Shown: positions 8,090 through 15,795 of the stretch, in pieces
How the letters are laid out: every line of letters starts with the position of its first letter
Numbering within the stretch: position 1 is the stretch's first letter
Origin: Kitasatospora acidiphila
GTDB taxonomy: Bacteria > Actinomycetota > Actinomycetes > Streptomycetales > Streptomycetaceae
Assembly: GCF_006636205.1 (NCBI RefSeq)
Contig: NZ_VIGB01000003.1
Location: 5,954,501 to 6,018,500, forward strand
DNA length: 64,000 bases
Reading direction: 5' to 3'
Made by a program: the position numbers and the translations under genes
Notes under the pieces: model-generated
The model's database searches: none
What the model was told of the DNA's origin: nothing
What the model saw: the letters and a program-made list of their open reading frames with translations, nothing else

Positions 8090-8533
8090 GTGATCACCGC
8101 GAGAGCTGAGGTCGAACAGGACGACCCGTCGGACAGTACGGCAGAGCTGTGGCTGCCCAAGAGCGAGCTGTCGGCGCCGCGGGCACGCGCGACGCTGGTG
8201 CAGCTCCTGGAGCGCGTGGACGGCGGGGAGCGCTTCATGGAGGCCGGAAGCATCGTGCTGGCCGAACTGACGGCGAACGCGAGCGCCCATGGAACGCGTC
8301 GGGGCGACCGCTTCATTGTTCGCCTGAGGGTCAATGCGGTGCGGCTGCGGATCGAGGTGCATGACCGAAGCACCAAAGAGCCCGTGATGCGCGCGATGGC
8401 CCCCATGGCGGAGAACGGGCGGGGCATGCATCTGGTCAGCTCGCTCTCCCAGAGCTGGGGGTGCCACCTGCGTACGCCGGGCGTCGGCAAGGCGGTCTGG
8501 GCGGTCGTCCTTCCGGCGCAGGGGAGCTCCTGA
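8090..8533 (+). CDS. ATP-binding anti-sigma-factor-like protein (HATPase_c)
   Basis: 147 residues of GHKL ATPase type, as in RsbW/SpoIIAB-like anti-sigma kinases. The N box is VLAELTANASAHG (about residues 62-74), the G1 region is EVHDRS and the G2 loop is ENGRGMHLVSSLSQSWG. Streptomycetes have dozens of such stand-alone ATPases, most of unknown partner, often beside helix-turn-helix regulators as in whiJ-type loci. GTG start with GAGGGAG upstream. It overlaps the next gene by one base (TGATG), giving translational coupling in a three-gene operon. Confidence 0.85.
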   Translation: MITARAEVEQDDPSDSTAELWLPKSELSAPRARATLVQLLERVDGGERFMEAGSIVLAELTANASAHGTRRGDRFIVRLRVNAVRLRIEVHDRSTKEPVMRAMAPMAENGRGMHLVSSLSQSWGCHLRTPGVGKAVWAVVLPAQGSS

Positions 8534-8694
8534 TGTTCAGGCGGGGAAGCGGTTGGCGCCGACAGGCAGAGAAGCGCTGCTACTACTGCGGTGCCGGTGT
8601 GGCGCACGCGGCCGTGCGTAGGTTCCGGGTCGGCATCCGCTTGGTGGTCGTTCATGCTCACCACCCTCGACGGTCCGAGGAGGGTAAGTCGTGA
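8533..8694 (+). CDS. Small basic zinc-ribbon-like hypothetical protein
   Basis: 53 residues, starting at an ATG that overlaps the stop of the ATPase gene. It is strongly basic, with a single CYYC pair (residues 16-19) that could bind metal with His residues further on (HAHHP). No family recognised. Its stop overlaps the GTG of the next gene (GTGA), so the three genes form a tightly coupled set. Confidence 0.6.
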   Translation: MFRRGSGWRRQAEKRCYYCGAGVAHAAVRRFRVGIRLVVVHAHHPRRSEEGKS

Positions 8695-9035
8695 TCACTG
8701 AGAAGGAGTTGGGTCCAGTGGCGGTGCAGTGGTGCAGCGATGCCCAGCCGGTGACCTTCGCGCACTTGGCGGCGGCTTTGGCAGCGGCAAGGGAGGGACT
8801 GGACCTGCTCCCGCTCTCCAAGACGGAGCATCGGTGGCTGGATGCCATGCTGGCCGGGGAAGACGCGGAGGCCTGGGCGGCCAAGAACCTGGAGCAGCGC
8901 GGCATCTGGACGGTGCCCTACCAGGTCGGCGCCATCATCAATGAGCTGATTATCCGGCCGGTATCTGAAGATGCCGGCGGCCGCGAGAGGGGACAGGCGC
9001 TGCCGGGAGATCCGGTTGGCCCGCCGGGCCCGTGA
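8691..9035 (+). CDS. Hypothetical protein, third gene of the ATPase operon
   Basis: 114 residues, mostly alpha-helical by sequence (VTFAHLAAALAAAREGLDLL, KTEHRWLDAMLAGEDAEAWA), with a disordered Gly/Pro tail. No recognised domain. The GTG start overlaps the upstream stop. A strong hairpin about 120 bases downstream closes the operon. Confidence 0.6.
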   Translation: MITEKELGPVAVQWCSDAQPVTFAHLAAALAAAREGLDLLPLSKTEHRWLDAMLAGEDAEAWAAKNLEQRGIWTVPYQVGAIINELIIRPVSEDAGGRERGQALPGDPVGPPGP

Positions 9036-9151
9036 TGAGCTGGATGCGGCTGGCCGTGCTTGTGCCGGTCGGCCGTGTCCTTGAGTCCGGGTGTGGTGGG
9101 CGGTATCCACCCGGGCTCGTCCTCCTGAGATGTGGCTGAGGGAGGACAGGA

Positions 9152-9192
9152 ACCGGACCACCCCGTTTCCTTGGCGGGAGGGGTGGTCCGGT
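9152..9192 (+). terminator. Hairpin terminator after the ATPase operon
   Basis: Perfect 13-bp arms ACCGGACCACCCC / GGGGTGGTCCGGT with a 15-base loop. Confidence 0.75.
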
Positions 9193-9231
9193 GGGTGTGA
9201 ACCCGGTGCCGATGGTACCGGGCAGTTCGGC

Positions 9232-9621
9232 ATGTCCGTGCACGCAGTGCCATTTGGCGGCTACTGGTCATCTGAAGTTGGTTCCGAACCAGGGGAGTTG
9301 AGGGCGCTGAACGAGCACGGAGAGACCGCCGGCGGCTGGGGTCAGGAGCTGGACCCGGAGGCTTGGCTGTGGCTCGCCGGAGTTGACTACGTCTCAGGTT
9401 GGCGAGCGGCCCGGATTGCGGCCACCGACGTCAATGCGCTGCTGGCCCAGTGTGGCGTTGAGCGGGCGCAGCTGCGGGCAGTGGCGGCCACGGACGAACA
9501 GGGGCGCGGCTTCGTGAAGCTGGTGGGGCTGCCGCAGGGCTGGCTCCGGCTGGAGGAGCTGCTGCAGATCGCCGCCACCTACCACCCCGAGAACCAGCGC
9601 AAGTTGACCGATCGCCACTAA
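9232..9621 (+). CDS. Hypothetical protein in element cargo
   Basis: 129 residues from ATG 9232 (MSVHAVPFGGYWSSEVG). Earlier in-frame starts would read through the terminator hairpin, so they were rejected. The sequence is acidic and helical in the second half (AARIAATDVNALLAQCG, LVGLPQGWLRLEELLQIAA), with no signal peptide or membrane segment. No family recognised. No clear ribosome site is seen before this ATG. Confidence 0.45.
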   Translation: MSVHAVPFGGYWSSEVGSEPGELRALNEHGETAGGWGQELDPEAWLWLAGVDYVSGWRAARIAATDVNALLAQCGVERAQLRAVAATDEQGRGFVKLVGLPQGWLRLEELLQIAATYHPENQRKLTDRH

Positions 9622-10047
9622 CCGGGAAAGCCTGCGCGCGTGGGAGGTGGCGGGGACTCCTGGACGGTGCGCTCGCGAGGGTTGACCGTGACTGATCTTC
9701 GCGAGTTGACACCATCCAGGAGGCCCCGACTGTGTAGTTGGCGTATTGCGGTACACACCTGCGCCGTCCGGTAGGGAAGGTGGCTAGCCACTCGACCGGA
9801 TGAGCGTGGAAAGGGCCCCTGGGCCCGTGTCCGGCGGCAGCCGGACTTCCGCGATCGGCGCAGTAACCTCCAGTGACCACGGCGCGCAAGCCACGCCTTG
9901 GCGCTCAGCCCGGGTGGCGGAAGCGGCACGACCGGATCTCGAACGTCTCACTCATGGTTGAGCTTGAGTCGATGGATGGGGCTCGTTGTGCTCGGTTCTT
10001 TGGAATGCTGGGCTCATTGTCGGGCACGGGAGCTGGGGAGCGCATAG
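9622..10047. other. Gap with no supported gene
   Basis: About 425 bases. A minus-strand open frame (9929-9618) contains a faint winged-helix-like stretch (YRTAQVCTAIRQLHSRGLL) but lacks a sensible start and context, so it is not called. The right end holds the promoter side of the next gene. Confidence 0.4.
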
Positions 10048-10821
10048 GTGAGTTGGCGAAAGCGGCTGATAGCCCCGGTGATCTCGACTGTGGCGCTGGG
10101 AATCGGTGCCATCCACCTTGTTAAGCCGGACGTGAAGATCGACGGAGTCACGCTGGTCCTGGCCGTGATCGCGCTGGTGCCATGGCTGGGCGATCTGTTC
10201 GAGAGTATTGAGCTTCCCGGTGGTGCGAAGCTCCAGTACCGCAAGCTGGAGGAGCGCTTGGAGGCTGCCGAACAGCGGGCCGAGGAAGTACAGCTGGCCG
10301 TGACCGACGCGAGTCGCCAGGCGCGAGTCGCGCTGGTGGCCTCTGCGAACGAGAGTGTCCGAGAGGAGGGCGCGGACGAGGCGGTCAGGCGGCTCCTGGA
10401 TGAGTTCACCAACCTGCGGCGCAGCACGCCTTCCGGCCCAGCGCGGACCTACCGTCAGGAGCTGATCTTCGCCGAGTTGATCAAGCTCGCACCGCAACTG
10501 GCCGATTTCGACATCGCTGGCGCCCTCGGCTCGGCGGACGATGCTAGCCGGCTGACCGCCTACGCTCGCCTGTATGCCTGTCCGGAGGGGGATTTCCTGC
10601 CGACTCTCGTGGAGGCGGCCGCTGAGGAGGTCATCCCGTTCGGGCAGTTTTGGGCGTTGCGCGCGGTCAGTGCGGTGATCGACGCTGTCGGACCAGACAA
10701 CGTGCAATTGGGAACGGTGCGGCGCCTACGCTCATGCCTGGCACGAATCCCGCAGAGTGCGGTGGATCGTGCCCACTTGTTGCGCGCGATCCTTGGGCGC
10801 CTGGAGGCCGCGGCTGACTGA
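10048..10821 (+). CDS. Membrane-anchored coiled-coil protein of unknown function
   Basis: 257 residues. Two closely spaced hydrophobic helices (about 8-24 and 34-50) are followed by FESIELPGGAKLQYRKLEER, a short conserved-looking junction found in many prokaryotic membrane proteins next to accessory genes, then a coiled coil (about 65-105) rich in E, A and R. The C-terminal about 120 residues are helical and soluble (QELIFAELIKLAPQLADFDI, ALRAVSAVIDAVG). GTG start with GGGGAG seven bases upstream. The design, two membrane helices with a cytoplasmic sensor-like tail, resembles signalling or defence effectors, but no catalytic motif is visible and the function is unknown. Element cargo, just before the transfer module. 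Confidence 0.65.
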   Translation: MSWRKRLIAPVISTVALGIGAIHLVKPDVKIDGVTLVLAVIALVPWLGDLFESIELPGGAKLQYRKLEERLEAAEQRAEEVQLAVTDASRQARVALVASANESVREEGADEAVRRLLDEFTNLRRSTPSGPARTYRQELIFAELIKLAPQLADFDIAGALGSADDASRLTAYARLYACPEGDFLPTLVEAAAEEVIPFGQFWALRAVSAVIDAVGPDNVQLGTVRRLRSCLARIPQSAVDRAHLLRAILGRLEAAAD

Positions 10822-10904
10822 CTGTGTACCGGTCTCGTTGGCCGGCGCTGGCGTGCAGTGACCATCGGGAAACGCGGTCTATTCGTTGAAGCATGCGGCA
10901 ACGG

Positions 10905-11030
10905 CGGCTCCGAGTGCTGTGGGGTGTTGTCGCGCGGGCGGCCCGGCGCCCGGCCCGGAACGGCCGCCAGGCCGCATGCCCGGCCGGGGCGCCGGGGGCG
11001 CCCGGCGGCGCGGCAGCGCCGCCCTTGAGT
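10905..11030. other. Very GC-rich palindrome cluster
   Basis: About 120 bases, nearly all G and C, packed with inverted repeats: GGCGCCGGGGGCGCC at 10988-11002, GGCGGCGC / GCGCCGCC at about 11004-11023, and a larger imperfect pair near 10945-10958 and 10980-10993. It follows the membrane protein gene and precedes the converging GntR gene. It may be a terminator or a cis-acting transfer or replication site. Confidence 0.45.
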
Positions 11031-11050
11031 AAGTAGAGAAGGTATGCGAC

Positions 11051-11082
11051 AGCCCCGGCCGCTGCGCTGGCGAACCGGGGCC
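11051..11082 (-). terminator. Terminator of the GntR regulator gene
   Basis: GCCCCGG / CCGGGGC arms with a 16-base loop just past the stop of the minus-strand regulator. Confidence 0.6.
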
Positions 11083-11099
11083 TGTGGCTGCGCCTGCTG

Positions 11100-11876
11100 C
11101 TACCGGACTCCGGCCTTGGCGGGCGCCTCGGCGGCCTCGATGGTGAAGCCGACCGCGGTGGACTCGGCGCCGAGCAGGGTGCGCTCCAGCATGAGCGGCA
11201 GGCCCTGGGCCCGGTCCACCGTGACGCGGTGGGTCACCAGAAGGGCGGCGGCCTCGGAGAGTCGGAGCGATGTTCGCTCGTCGGGCTGCGGGATACGGGC
11301 GCTGATCTGCTCGCGCCAGGTGAGGTCGTGGCCGGCCTTGGCGAGGGTCGCGTAGGCCTTGGCCGGGGTCACTGCCGGTGTCCGCACGAGCGCGGTCTCA
11401 CCCACGCGCTCAAGGGGGAGGATGAGGCGATGGAGCGCCCGGGTGCCGGTGGCCGGATCCTGGATGAGACGGTCGCAGACGATGGTCATCTCGTCCTCGT
11501 CCATGCCGAGCAGTGGCGCGGTGGTCGCGTCAGTGGCGGCCCGGTAGACGGTGGCCTCTTCCTTGCCCGTCCACCAGTGGTCCGTCGAGGTCTCGAAGCG
11601 GGTGCCGCGTCGGGTGATCGCCTGCTCGATTGTGGCGGCGGGGCCGTGGACGGCGCTGCGGACGAAGGTGCCCCGGCCCTGCTTGACGTCCAACAGGCCC
11701 TCGGTGCGGAGCGCGGCGACGGCCAGGCGCACCGTGGGGCGGGACACCCCATAGGTCCCGGCGAGATCGGTCTCGGTGGGCAGCTGGCTGCCCGGCTGCC
11801 ACTGCCCTTGGGCAATGGACTCCCGCATGGCTGCGGCGACTTGCTTGTGCAGCGGCTCGTTCCGGATGACTGCCAT
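11100..11876 (-). CDS. GntR-family (HutC/KorSA-like) transcriptional regulator
   Basis: 258 residues. The N-terminal winged helix is clear: PLHKQVAAAMRESIAQGQW, then QLPTETDLAGTYGVSRPTVR and GLLDVKQGRGTFV (residues about 8-72). The C-terminal half is a UTRA ligand-sensing domain. Its position, divergent from the transfer operon of an AICE-type element, matches KorSA of pSAM2, which represses transfer, replication and excision genes. The 265-base region between it and the SCO3933-family gene should hold its operator. A low-complexity overlap with unrelated GntR sugar regulators is possible, but the context favours the KorSA role. Confidence 0.88.
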   Translation of the reverse strand: MAVIRNEPLHKQVAAAMRESIAQGQWQPGSQLPTETDLAGTYGVSRPTVRLAVAALRTEGLLDVKQGRGTFVRSAVHGPAATIEQAITRRGTRFETSTDHWWTGKEEATVYRAATDATTAPLLGMDEDEMTIVCDRLIQDPATGTRALHRLILPLERVGETALVRTPAVTPAKAYATLAKAGHDLTWREQISARIPQPDERTSLRLSEAAALLVTHRVTVDRAQGLPLMLERTLLGAESTAVGFTIEAAEAPAKAGVR

Positions 11877-12141
11877 CTGTGCGACCCCTTTGGCTGCGGG
11901 CGCCGGGGAGTGTCCCGCGTGGTGTGAGTGTCGTGGTGTCAGGTGTTTTGAGTGTGGTGTCTGGAGTGATCGTTTGCCCTGCTCGGGCGCTTCATCGATC
12001 TGTCGTTAGACGCTATGCGTTAAACGTAAGCATGAATCTCCTTGCATCCAGGGTCAAGCAGGTGCACCATCGATTCAGCAAAGGTAAGTACGTTTGACGA
12101 CAGACGTCAGGCGCTGCCTTGGATGAGCGAGGAGTGCTCCC
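11877..12141. promoter_or_regulatory. Divergent control region of the transfer operon
   Basis: 265 bases between the GntR gene and the SCO3933-family gene. AT-richer than its surroundings around 12000-12100. Visible features are repeated TAAACGTAAG / GGTAAGTACG elements and a GACGACAGACGTC near-palindrome at about 12097-12109, all plausible repressor targets. Exact promoters cannot be set by eye. Confidence 0.45.
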
Positions 12142-12510
12142 ATGCAGTCGATCCCCGTGGACATCACCCGACTCGGCACGATGACCTGCATCGTGGCCCC
12201 GGAAGTGCGCTTGGCCAACAGGGAGACCGGTGAGGTCAAGACCAACCGAGAGGGTGTCCCGGTCTACACCGTGGGTGTGGCGGTCCGTCAGGAGGGACGC
12301 CGCGCCTCGATCATCGAGATCAGCGTGAACGGCGAACCGGTCGGCGTCGCCGAGGGCGTGCGAGTCACCGTCACCGGCCTGGTGGCCTTCTCCTGGGCCA
12401 TGGGCGACCGGCACGGGATGTCGTTCCGCGCGGACTCGATCACACCCGCGCCGCCGGTCACCCCGCCGGCCACCACCGTGCCCGCCTCCCGTAAGGGCGG
12501 CGACGCGTGA
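12142..12510 (+). CDS. SCO3933-family element regulatory protein
   Basis: 122 residues, beginning MQSIPVDITRLGTMTCI and with the core VKTNREGVPVYTVGVAV, IEISVNGEPVGV and VTVTGLVAFSW, which I recognise as the SCO3933 family found at the head of transfer operons on streptomycete AICEs. Its role is not established; regulatory function is inferred from position. First gene of an operon in which each stop overlaps the next start (GTGA at 12507). Confidence 0.75.
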   Translation: MQSIPVDITRLGTMTCIVAPEVRLANRETGEVKTNREGVPVYTVGVAVRQEGRRASIIEISVNGEPVGVAEGVRVTVTGLVAFSWAMGDRHGMSFRADSITPAPPVTPPATTVPASRKGGDA

Positions 12511-12722
12511 ACAGCAGCCGCATCCGGGTGCGGCTCCGCCTCCTCCTCGATGAGCTGGGCGACCTGGCTCCCGAGATCGACCCGTTCGCGTCGGACCGCA
12601 CGAGCGGCCTGCTCTACCCGCACATCGCCACCCTTGCGGACACGGCTGCCGGATTGGCCAGGGACCTGGAGACCGACGCAAAGAACGAGCAAGCCGAGAA
12701 TGGCGAACAGGAGGAAGCCTGA
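12507..12722 (+). CDS. Small acidic helical protein of the transfer operon
   Basis: 71 residues. GTG start overlaps the upstream stop and the stop overlaps the next ATG (TGATG). The sequence is helical (RIRVRLRLLLDELGDLAPEI, LYPHIATLADTAAGLARDLE) with an acidic tail (NEQAENGEQEE). No family recognised. Coupling on both sides supports that it is translated. Confidence 0.65.
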   Translation: MNSSRIRVRLRLLLDELGDLAPEIDPFASDRTSGLLYPHIATLADTAAGLARDLETDAKNEQAENGEQEEA

Positions 12723-14005
12723 TGGGAGTTCAGATCCTCTGGGCGGTGCTCCTGGTGGCCGTGGCCGCGCTGGCCATCGCCGCGCCTGGACTCCGCAGCA
12801 ACCGTCCGGACGCGTGGTGGTGCCTGATCGGCTACCCGCTGTCGGTGATCCGCATCCTGGCCACCTGGCGCCGACTCACCACGACCATCGGCCTGGCCGT
12901 GCCCCGGCGGCCGGCCCGACTGCTGGTCGGCAGCGTCGTCCTCAAGGGCGATCCGCTCCGGCCGATCCCGCCCCGACGCAGCTTGCCGCGCCTGCGCCAG
13001 GGCGGCCTTGAAGCCACTGCGCGCCTTCACCCCGGGCAAGTCCCCGACGACTTCGCCCGGTTCACCGAAGCCATCGCCCACGCGTGGCGCGTCTTTGCGG
13101 TGCGGATCGTCCCCGTCGGGCGCGGGCATGTGCGTCTGGTCGCGCTCGCCTGGGATCCTTTGGCGTCGCCCAAGGTGCCCAGGGTCACGCAGTATGAGCC
13201 GCTGCGCGCGGTGGTGGGTCGTCGTGAGGACGGCGCGGTATGGGCGATCGACTTGCACCTCGTGCCGCACTGGTTTGTCGTCGGTGCCACCCAGTCCGGC
13301 AAGTCCACGCTGATCGCCGCTCTGGTGAAGCAACTCGCACCGCAACGAGTCGCGCTGTTCGGCATCGACCTCAAGGGCGGCCTCGAACTCTCGCTGTTCG
13401 AACCGCGGCTCTCCGCCCTGGCCCCGGATCGGTCGTCCGCCGGCCGGTTGCTGGCCCGCCTGGTCGCTGAGGTTGAGACCCGGATGGTGCTGTGCCGCAA
13501 GGCCGGTGTCCGCTCCAACAAGGATCTGCCCAAGCAGCTCCGTCGGCCGCCCATCGTGATCATCGTCGACGAGGTTGCCGAGCTGTACCTGATGGCCACC
13601 CGGGAGGAGAAGAACGAGGTCGGGGAGATCTCCACCAACCTCCTGCGGATCGCACAGCTCGGCGCCGCCCTGGACGCCCACCTCGTCATCGCCGGACAGC
13701 GGGTCGGCTCGGACCTCGGCCCCGGCGTCACCGCACTCCGTGCCCAACTGGGCGGCCGCGTCTGCCACCGCGTCAACGACCCCGGTACGGCGGAAATGGC
13801 ACTCGGCGATCTCTCCAAGGAAGCCCTGGTTGCCGCCCAGCAGATCACTACGGCCGAACGGGGCGTCGCCGTCACCATCGGCGAGGACGGCCGCTGGATG
13901 CGAACTCGCTCGATCCACGTGACCCCCGAAGAGGCCCGACGGGTGGCCAAGAAGTACGCCCACCTCACCCCCGTGTGGCACGAAGAGGAAGGGACCTACC
14001 TGTGA
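12722..14005 (+). CDS. FtsK/SpoIIIE-type DNA translocase, conjugal transfer protein TraSA-like
   Basis: 427 residues. An N-terminal hydrophobic segment (LWAVLLVAVAALAIAA) and a second (CLIGYPLSVIRI) anchor it in the membrane. The ATPase domain has Walker A GATQSGKS at 188-195, a FGIDLKGGLEL strand, and Walker B VIIVDEVAEL with D283-E284; QLGAALDAHLVIAGQR resembles the FtsK AAQRP-type region. In streptomycetes such proteins move double-stranded DNA between mycelia with no relaxase, binding clt repeats. It is the central gene of the transfer operon, overlapping genes on both sides. Length is usual for AICE Tra proteins. Confidence 0.92.
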   Translation: MGVQILWAVLLVAVAALAIAAPGLRSNRPDAWWCLIGYPLSVIRILATWRRLTTTIGLAVPRRPARLLVGSVVLKGDPLRPIPPRRSLPRLRQGGLEATARLHPGQVPDDFARFTEAIAHAWRVFAVRIVPVGRGHVRLVALAWDPLASPKVPRVTQYEPLRAVVGRREDGAVWAIDLHLVPHWFVVGATQSGKSTLIAALVKQLAPQRVALFGIDLKGGLELSLFEPRLSALAPDRSSAGRLLARLVAEVETRMVLCRKAGVRSNKDLPKQLRRPPIVIIVDEVAELYLMATREEKNEVGEISTNLLRIAQLGAALDAHLVIAGQRVGSDLGPGVTALRAQLGGRVCHRVNDPGTAEMALGDLSKEALVAAQQITTAERGVAVTIGEDGRWMRTRSIHVTPEEARRVAKKYAHLTPVWHEEEGTYL

Positions 14006-14193
14006 CCGTCGGCATCTCCCTGGTAGCCCTGCTCGGCATCGTCATCTACCTGCTGGTCCGCTCCGGCGAACTGCGCACCTGGCACGTCATCCTCACCAGC
14101 GTGTTCGGCTTCTACCTCGCCCGAACCCACCTCGGCGACCCGATCGGATCCGTCGTCGTCTGGGTCGTCACCGGCCTCACCCACACGGCCTGA
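14002..14193 (+). CDS. Small two-helix membrane protein (Spd-like position)
   Basis: 63 residues with two hydrophobic segments (VGISLVALLGIVIYLLV and VILTSVFGFYLA) and a third weaker one. GTG start overlaps the stop of the translocase gene. Small membrane proteins at this place in AICEs and plasmids are usually linked to plasmid spread; that role is inferred from context alone. Confidence 0.65.
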   Translation: MTVGISLVALLGIVIYLLVRSGELRTWHVILTSVFGFYLARTHLGDPIGSVVVWVVTGLTHTA

Positions 14194-14207
14194 GCGAGAA
14201 GCCCAAC

Positions 14208-15662
14208 ATGGTGACCGCCGACCCCTACCGCGACCCCGCCGCCCGCCGCGCCTACCTCGACCAGGAGGCGCGGCTGCGGGCTCTACCCGACATCGACCGC
14301 GACCTCGTCCGCCTGGGCCAACAGCCCGGCCTGAACCGGTGGCTGGACCAGATCCGCGCCACTGGAGGCTGCGCCGCCCCGATCTACCTCGCCGGTCAGT
14401 CCGTGACCACCGACGCGACTACCGGCGAGGTACTGCACTCCTACTCCACCGACGGCGAGCCCGGCTCCCGGCTCGCAGTGCGCTGCCGCAACCGCCGGGC
14501 CAGCCGCTGCCAACCCTGCTCCCGCGAGCACGCCGGGGACACCTTCCACCTAGTCCGCGCCGGCCTGGTCGGCGGCAAAGGTGTCCCCGACGAGGTACGA
14601 ACCCACCCGCGGCTGTTCGCCACCCTCACAGCCCCGTCCTTCGGCAGCGTCCACCGGGCCGGCGCCTGCCACCCGGTTCGGCGCCGCCGCTGCCAGCACG
14701 GCTCCCCGCAGGGCTGCGGGCGATTCCACGACGGATCAGACCTGGCCGTAGGGCAACCGCTCTGCCCGGACTGCTACGACTACACCGCCCACATCCTGTG
14801 GAACGCACACGGCCCGGCACTCTGGAAAGCCTTCCGGGACAACCTCTACCACCACCTGGCCGCCCGTGCCGGGGTCGGCCGGAGCACCGTCCGGAAACTG
14901 CTCCGCGTCTCCGCTGCCAAGGTGACGGAGTACCAGAAGCGCGGCGTCGTCCACTTCCATGCTGTCATCCGCCTCGACGGCCCGACCGGACCGGACAGCT
15001 CCCCGCCGGCCTGGGCAACCAGCTCCACCCTGCTGGGCGCCGTCCCCTCGGCGGCAGCGGCAGTCAGCCTCACAGCACCCATCTCAGCCGCCTACGGCAC
15101 CATCCCGCTTCGCTTCGGCACCCAGCTGGAAGCCCACGAGCTGACCATCCACCTCGGTCGCCGCCTGACCGATGAGGCCGTTGCCGCCTACATCGCCAAG
15201 TACACGAGCAAGAGCGTCGAATCCGCCGGCGCCGTCGACCACCGCATCAACTCCCTCGCCGACTTTGAGACCCTGCCCGTCACCCCACACGTCCGTGCCC
15301 TGATCGGTACCGCCTGGCGCCTCGGCAGCCTGCCCGAACTCCACCAACTCCGCCTACGCGCCTGGGCCCACATGCTCGGCTACCGCGGCCACTGCCTCAC
15401 CAAGACCCGCGCCTTCTCGGCCACGTACACCGACCTCCGCGCCGCCCGCGCCGACCACACCCGCGGCCAACAGCTCTTCGCCGACTGGGACTCCGAGACC
15501 GTCACCGAATCCACCTGGCGCTACGTCGGCCAGGGCCACACCCCCGCAGAGCAACTGATCGCTGCCGGGATCGCCGAAGACCTCGCGGTGAACCGCAACG
15601 TGACGCGTGACGAGAGGAGGCACGACGACCATGGCTCTTGGCACCGAGCTGAACAGCCTTGA
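14208..15662 (+). CDS. Replication initiator protein, RepSA-like (rolling-circle HUH type)
   Basis: 484 residues. The metal-binding HUH motif is VVHFHAVIRLDG with H249 and H251. Cysteine pairs SRCQPC, CPDCYDY and others give a zinc-binding region typical of the pSAM2 RepSA family, and the start of the domain has the usual FATLTAPSFGSVH signature. The YIAKYTSKS segment (about 326-334) carries the likely catalytic tyrosine region. It would start rolling-circle replication of the excised element. It is the last large gene of the transfer operon; the next small ORF overlaps its 3' end. Confidence 0.9.
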   Translation: MVTADPYRDPAARRAYLDQEARLRALPDIDRDLVRLGQQPGLNRWLDQIRATGGCAAPIYLAGQSVTTDATTGEVLHSYSTDGEPGSRLAVRCRNRRASRCQPCSREHAGDTFHLVRAGLVGGKGVPDEVRTHPRLFATLTAPSFGSVHRAGACHPVRRRRCQHGSPQGCGRFHDGSDLAVGQPLCPDCYDYTAHILWNAHGPALWKAFRDNLYHHLAARAGVGRSTVRKLLRVSAAKVTEYQKRGVVHFHAVIRLDGPTGPDSSPPAWATSSTLLGAVPSAAAAVSLTAPISAAYGTIPLRFGTQLEAHELTIHLGRRLTDEAVAAYIAKYTSKSVESAGAVDHRINSLADFETLPVTPHVRALIGTAWRLGSLPELHQLRLRAWAHMLGYRGHCLTKTRAFSATYTDLRAARADHTRGQQLFADWDSETVTESTWRYVGQGHTPAEQLIAAGIAEDLAVNRNVTRDERRHDDHGSWHRAEQP

Positions 15663-15762
15663 CCTACGAGACTCGGCCGGTCGACCGCTCGTGATTGACA
15701 GTGAGATTGTCATCGTTGATGACGATGGGAACGAAGAACCATACGAGCCCGAAGCACTATGA
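15631..15762 (+). CDS. Small acidic hypothetical protein after rep (candidate excision factor)
   Basis: 43 residues (MALGTELNSLDLRDSAGRPL, then a very acidic tail with IVIVDDDGNEEPYEPEAL). It starts inside the 3' end of the rep gene, in another frame, with a good GAGGAGG ribosome site nine bases before the ATG. A bidirectional terminator begins two bases after its stop. It sits exactly where AICEs normally have xis, between rep and int, but it has no helix-turn-helix or basic surface, so an excision role is only positional inference. Confidence 0.6.
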   Translation: MALGTELNSLDLRDSAGRPLVIDSEIVIVDDDGNEEPYEPEAL

Positions 15763-15763
15763 A

Positions 15764-15793
15764 AATGTCCCCCGACAGTTGCCGGGGGACATT
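15764..15793. terminator. Bidirectional terminator between transfer operon and integrase
   Basis: AATGTCCCCCG / CGGGGGACATT, 11-bp arms with an 8-base loop, between converging genes. Confidence 0.85.
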
Positions 15794-15795
15794 CG

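Noticed and set aside
9618..9929. Minus-strand frame with a faint winged-helix stretch
   Set aside because: No good start, no ribosome site and no recognisable domain beyond a few residues.
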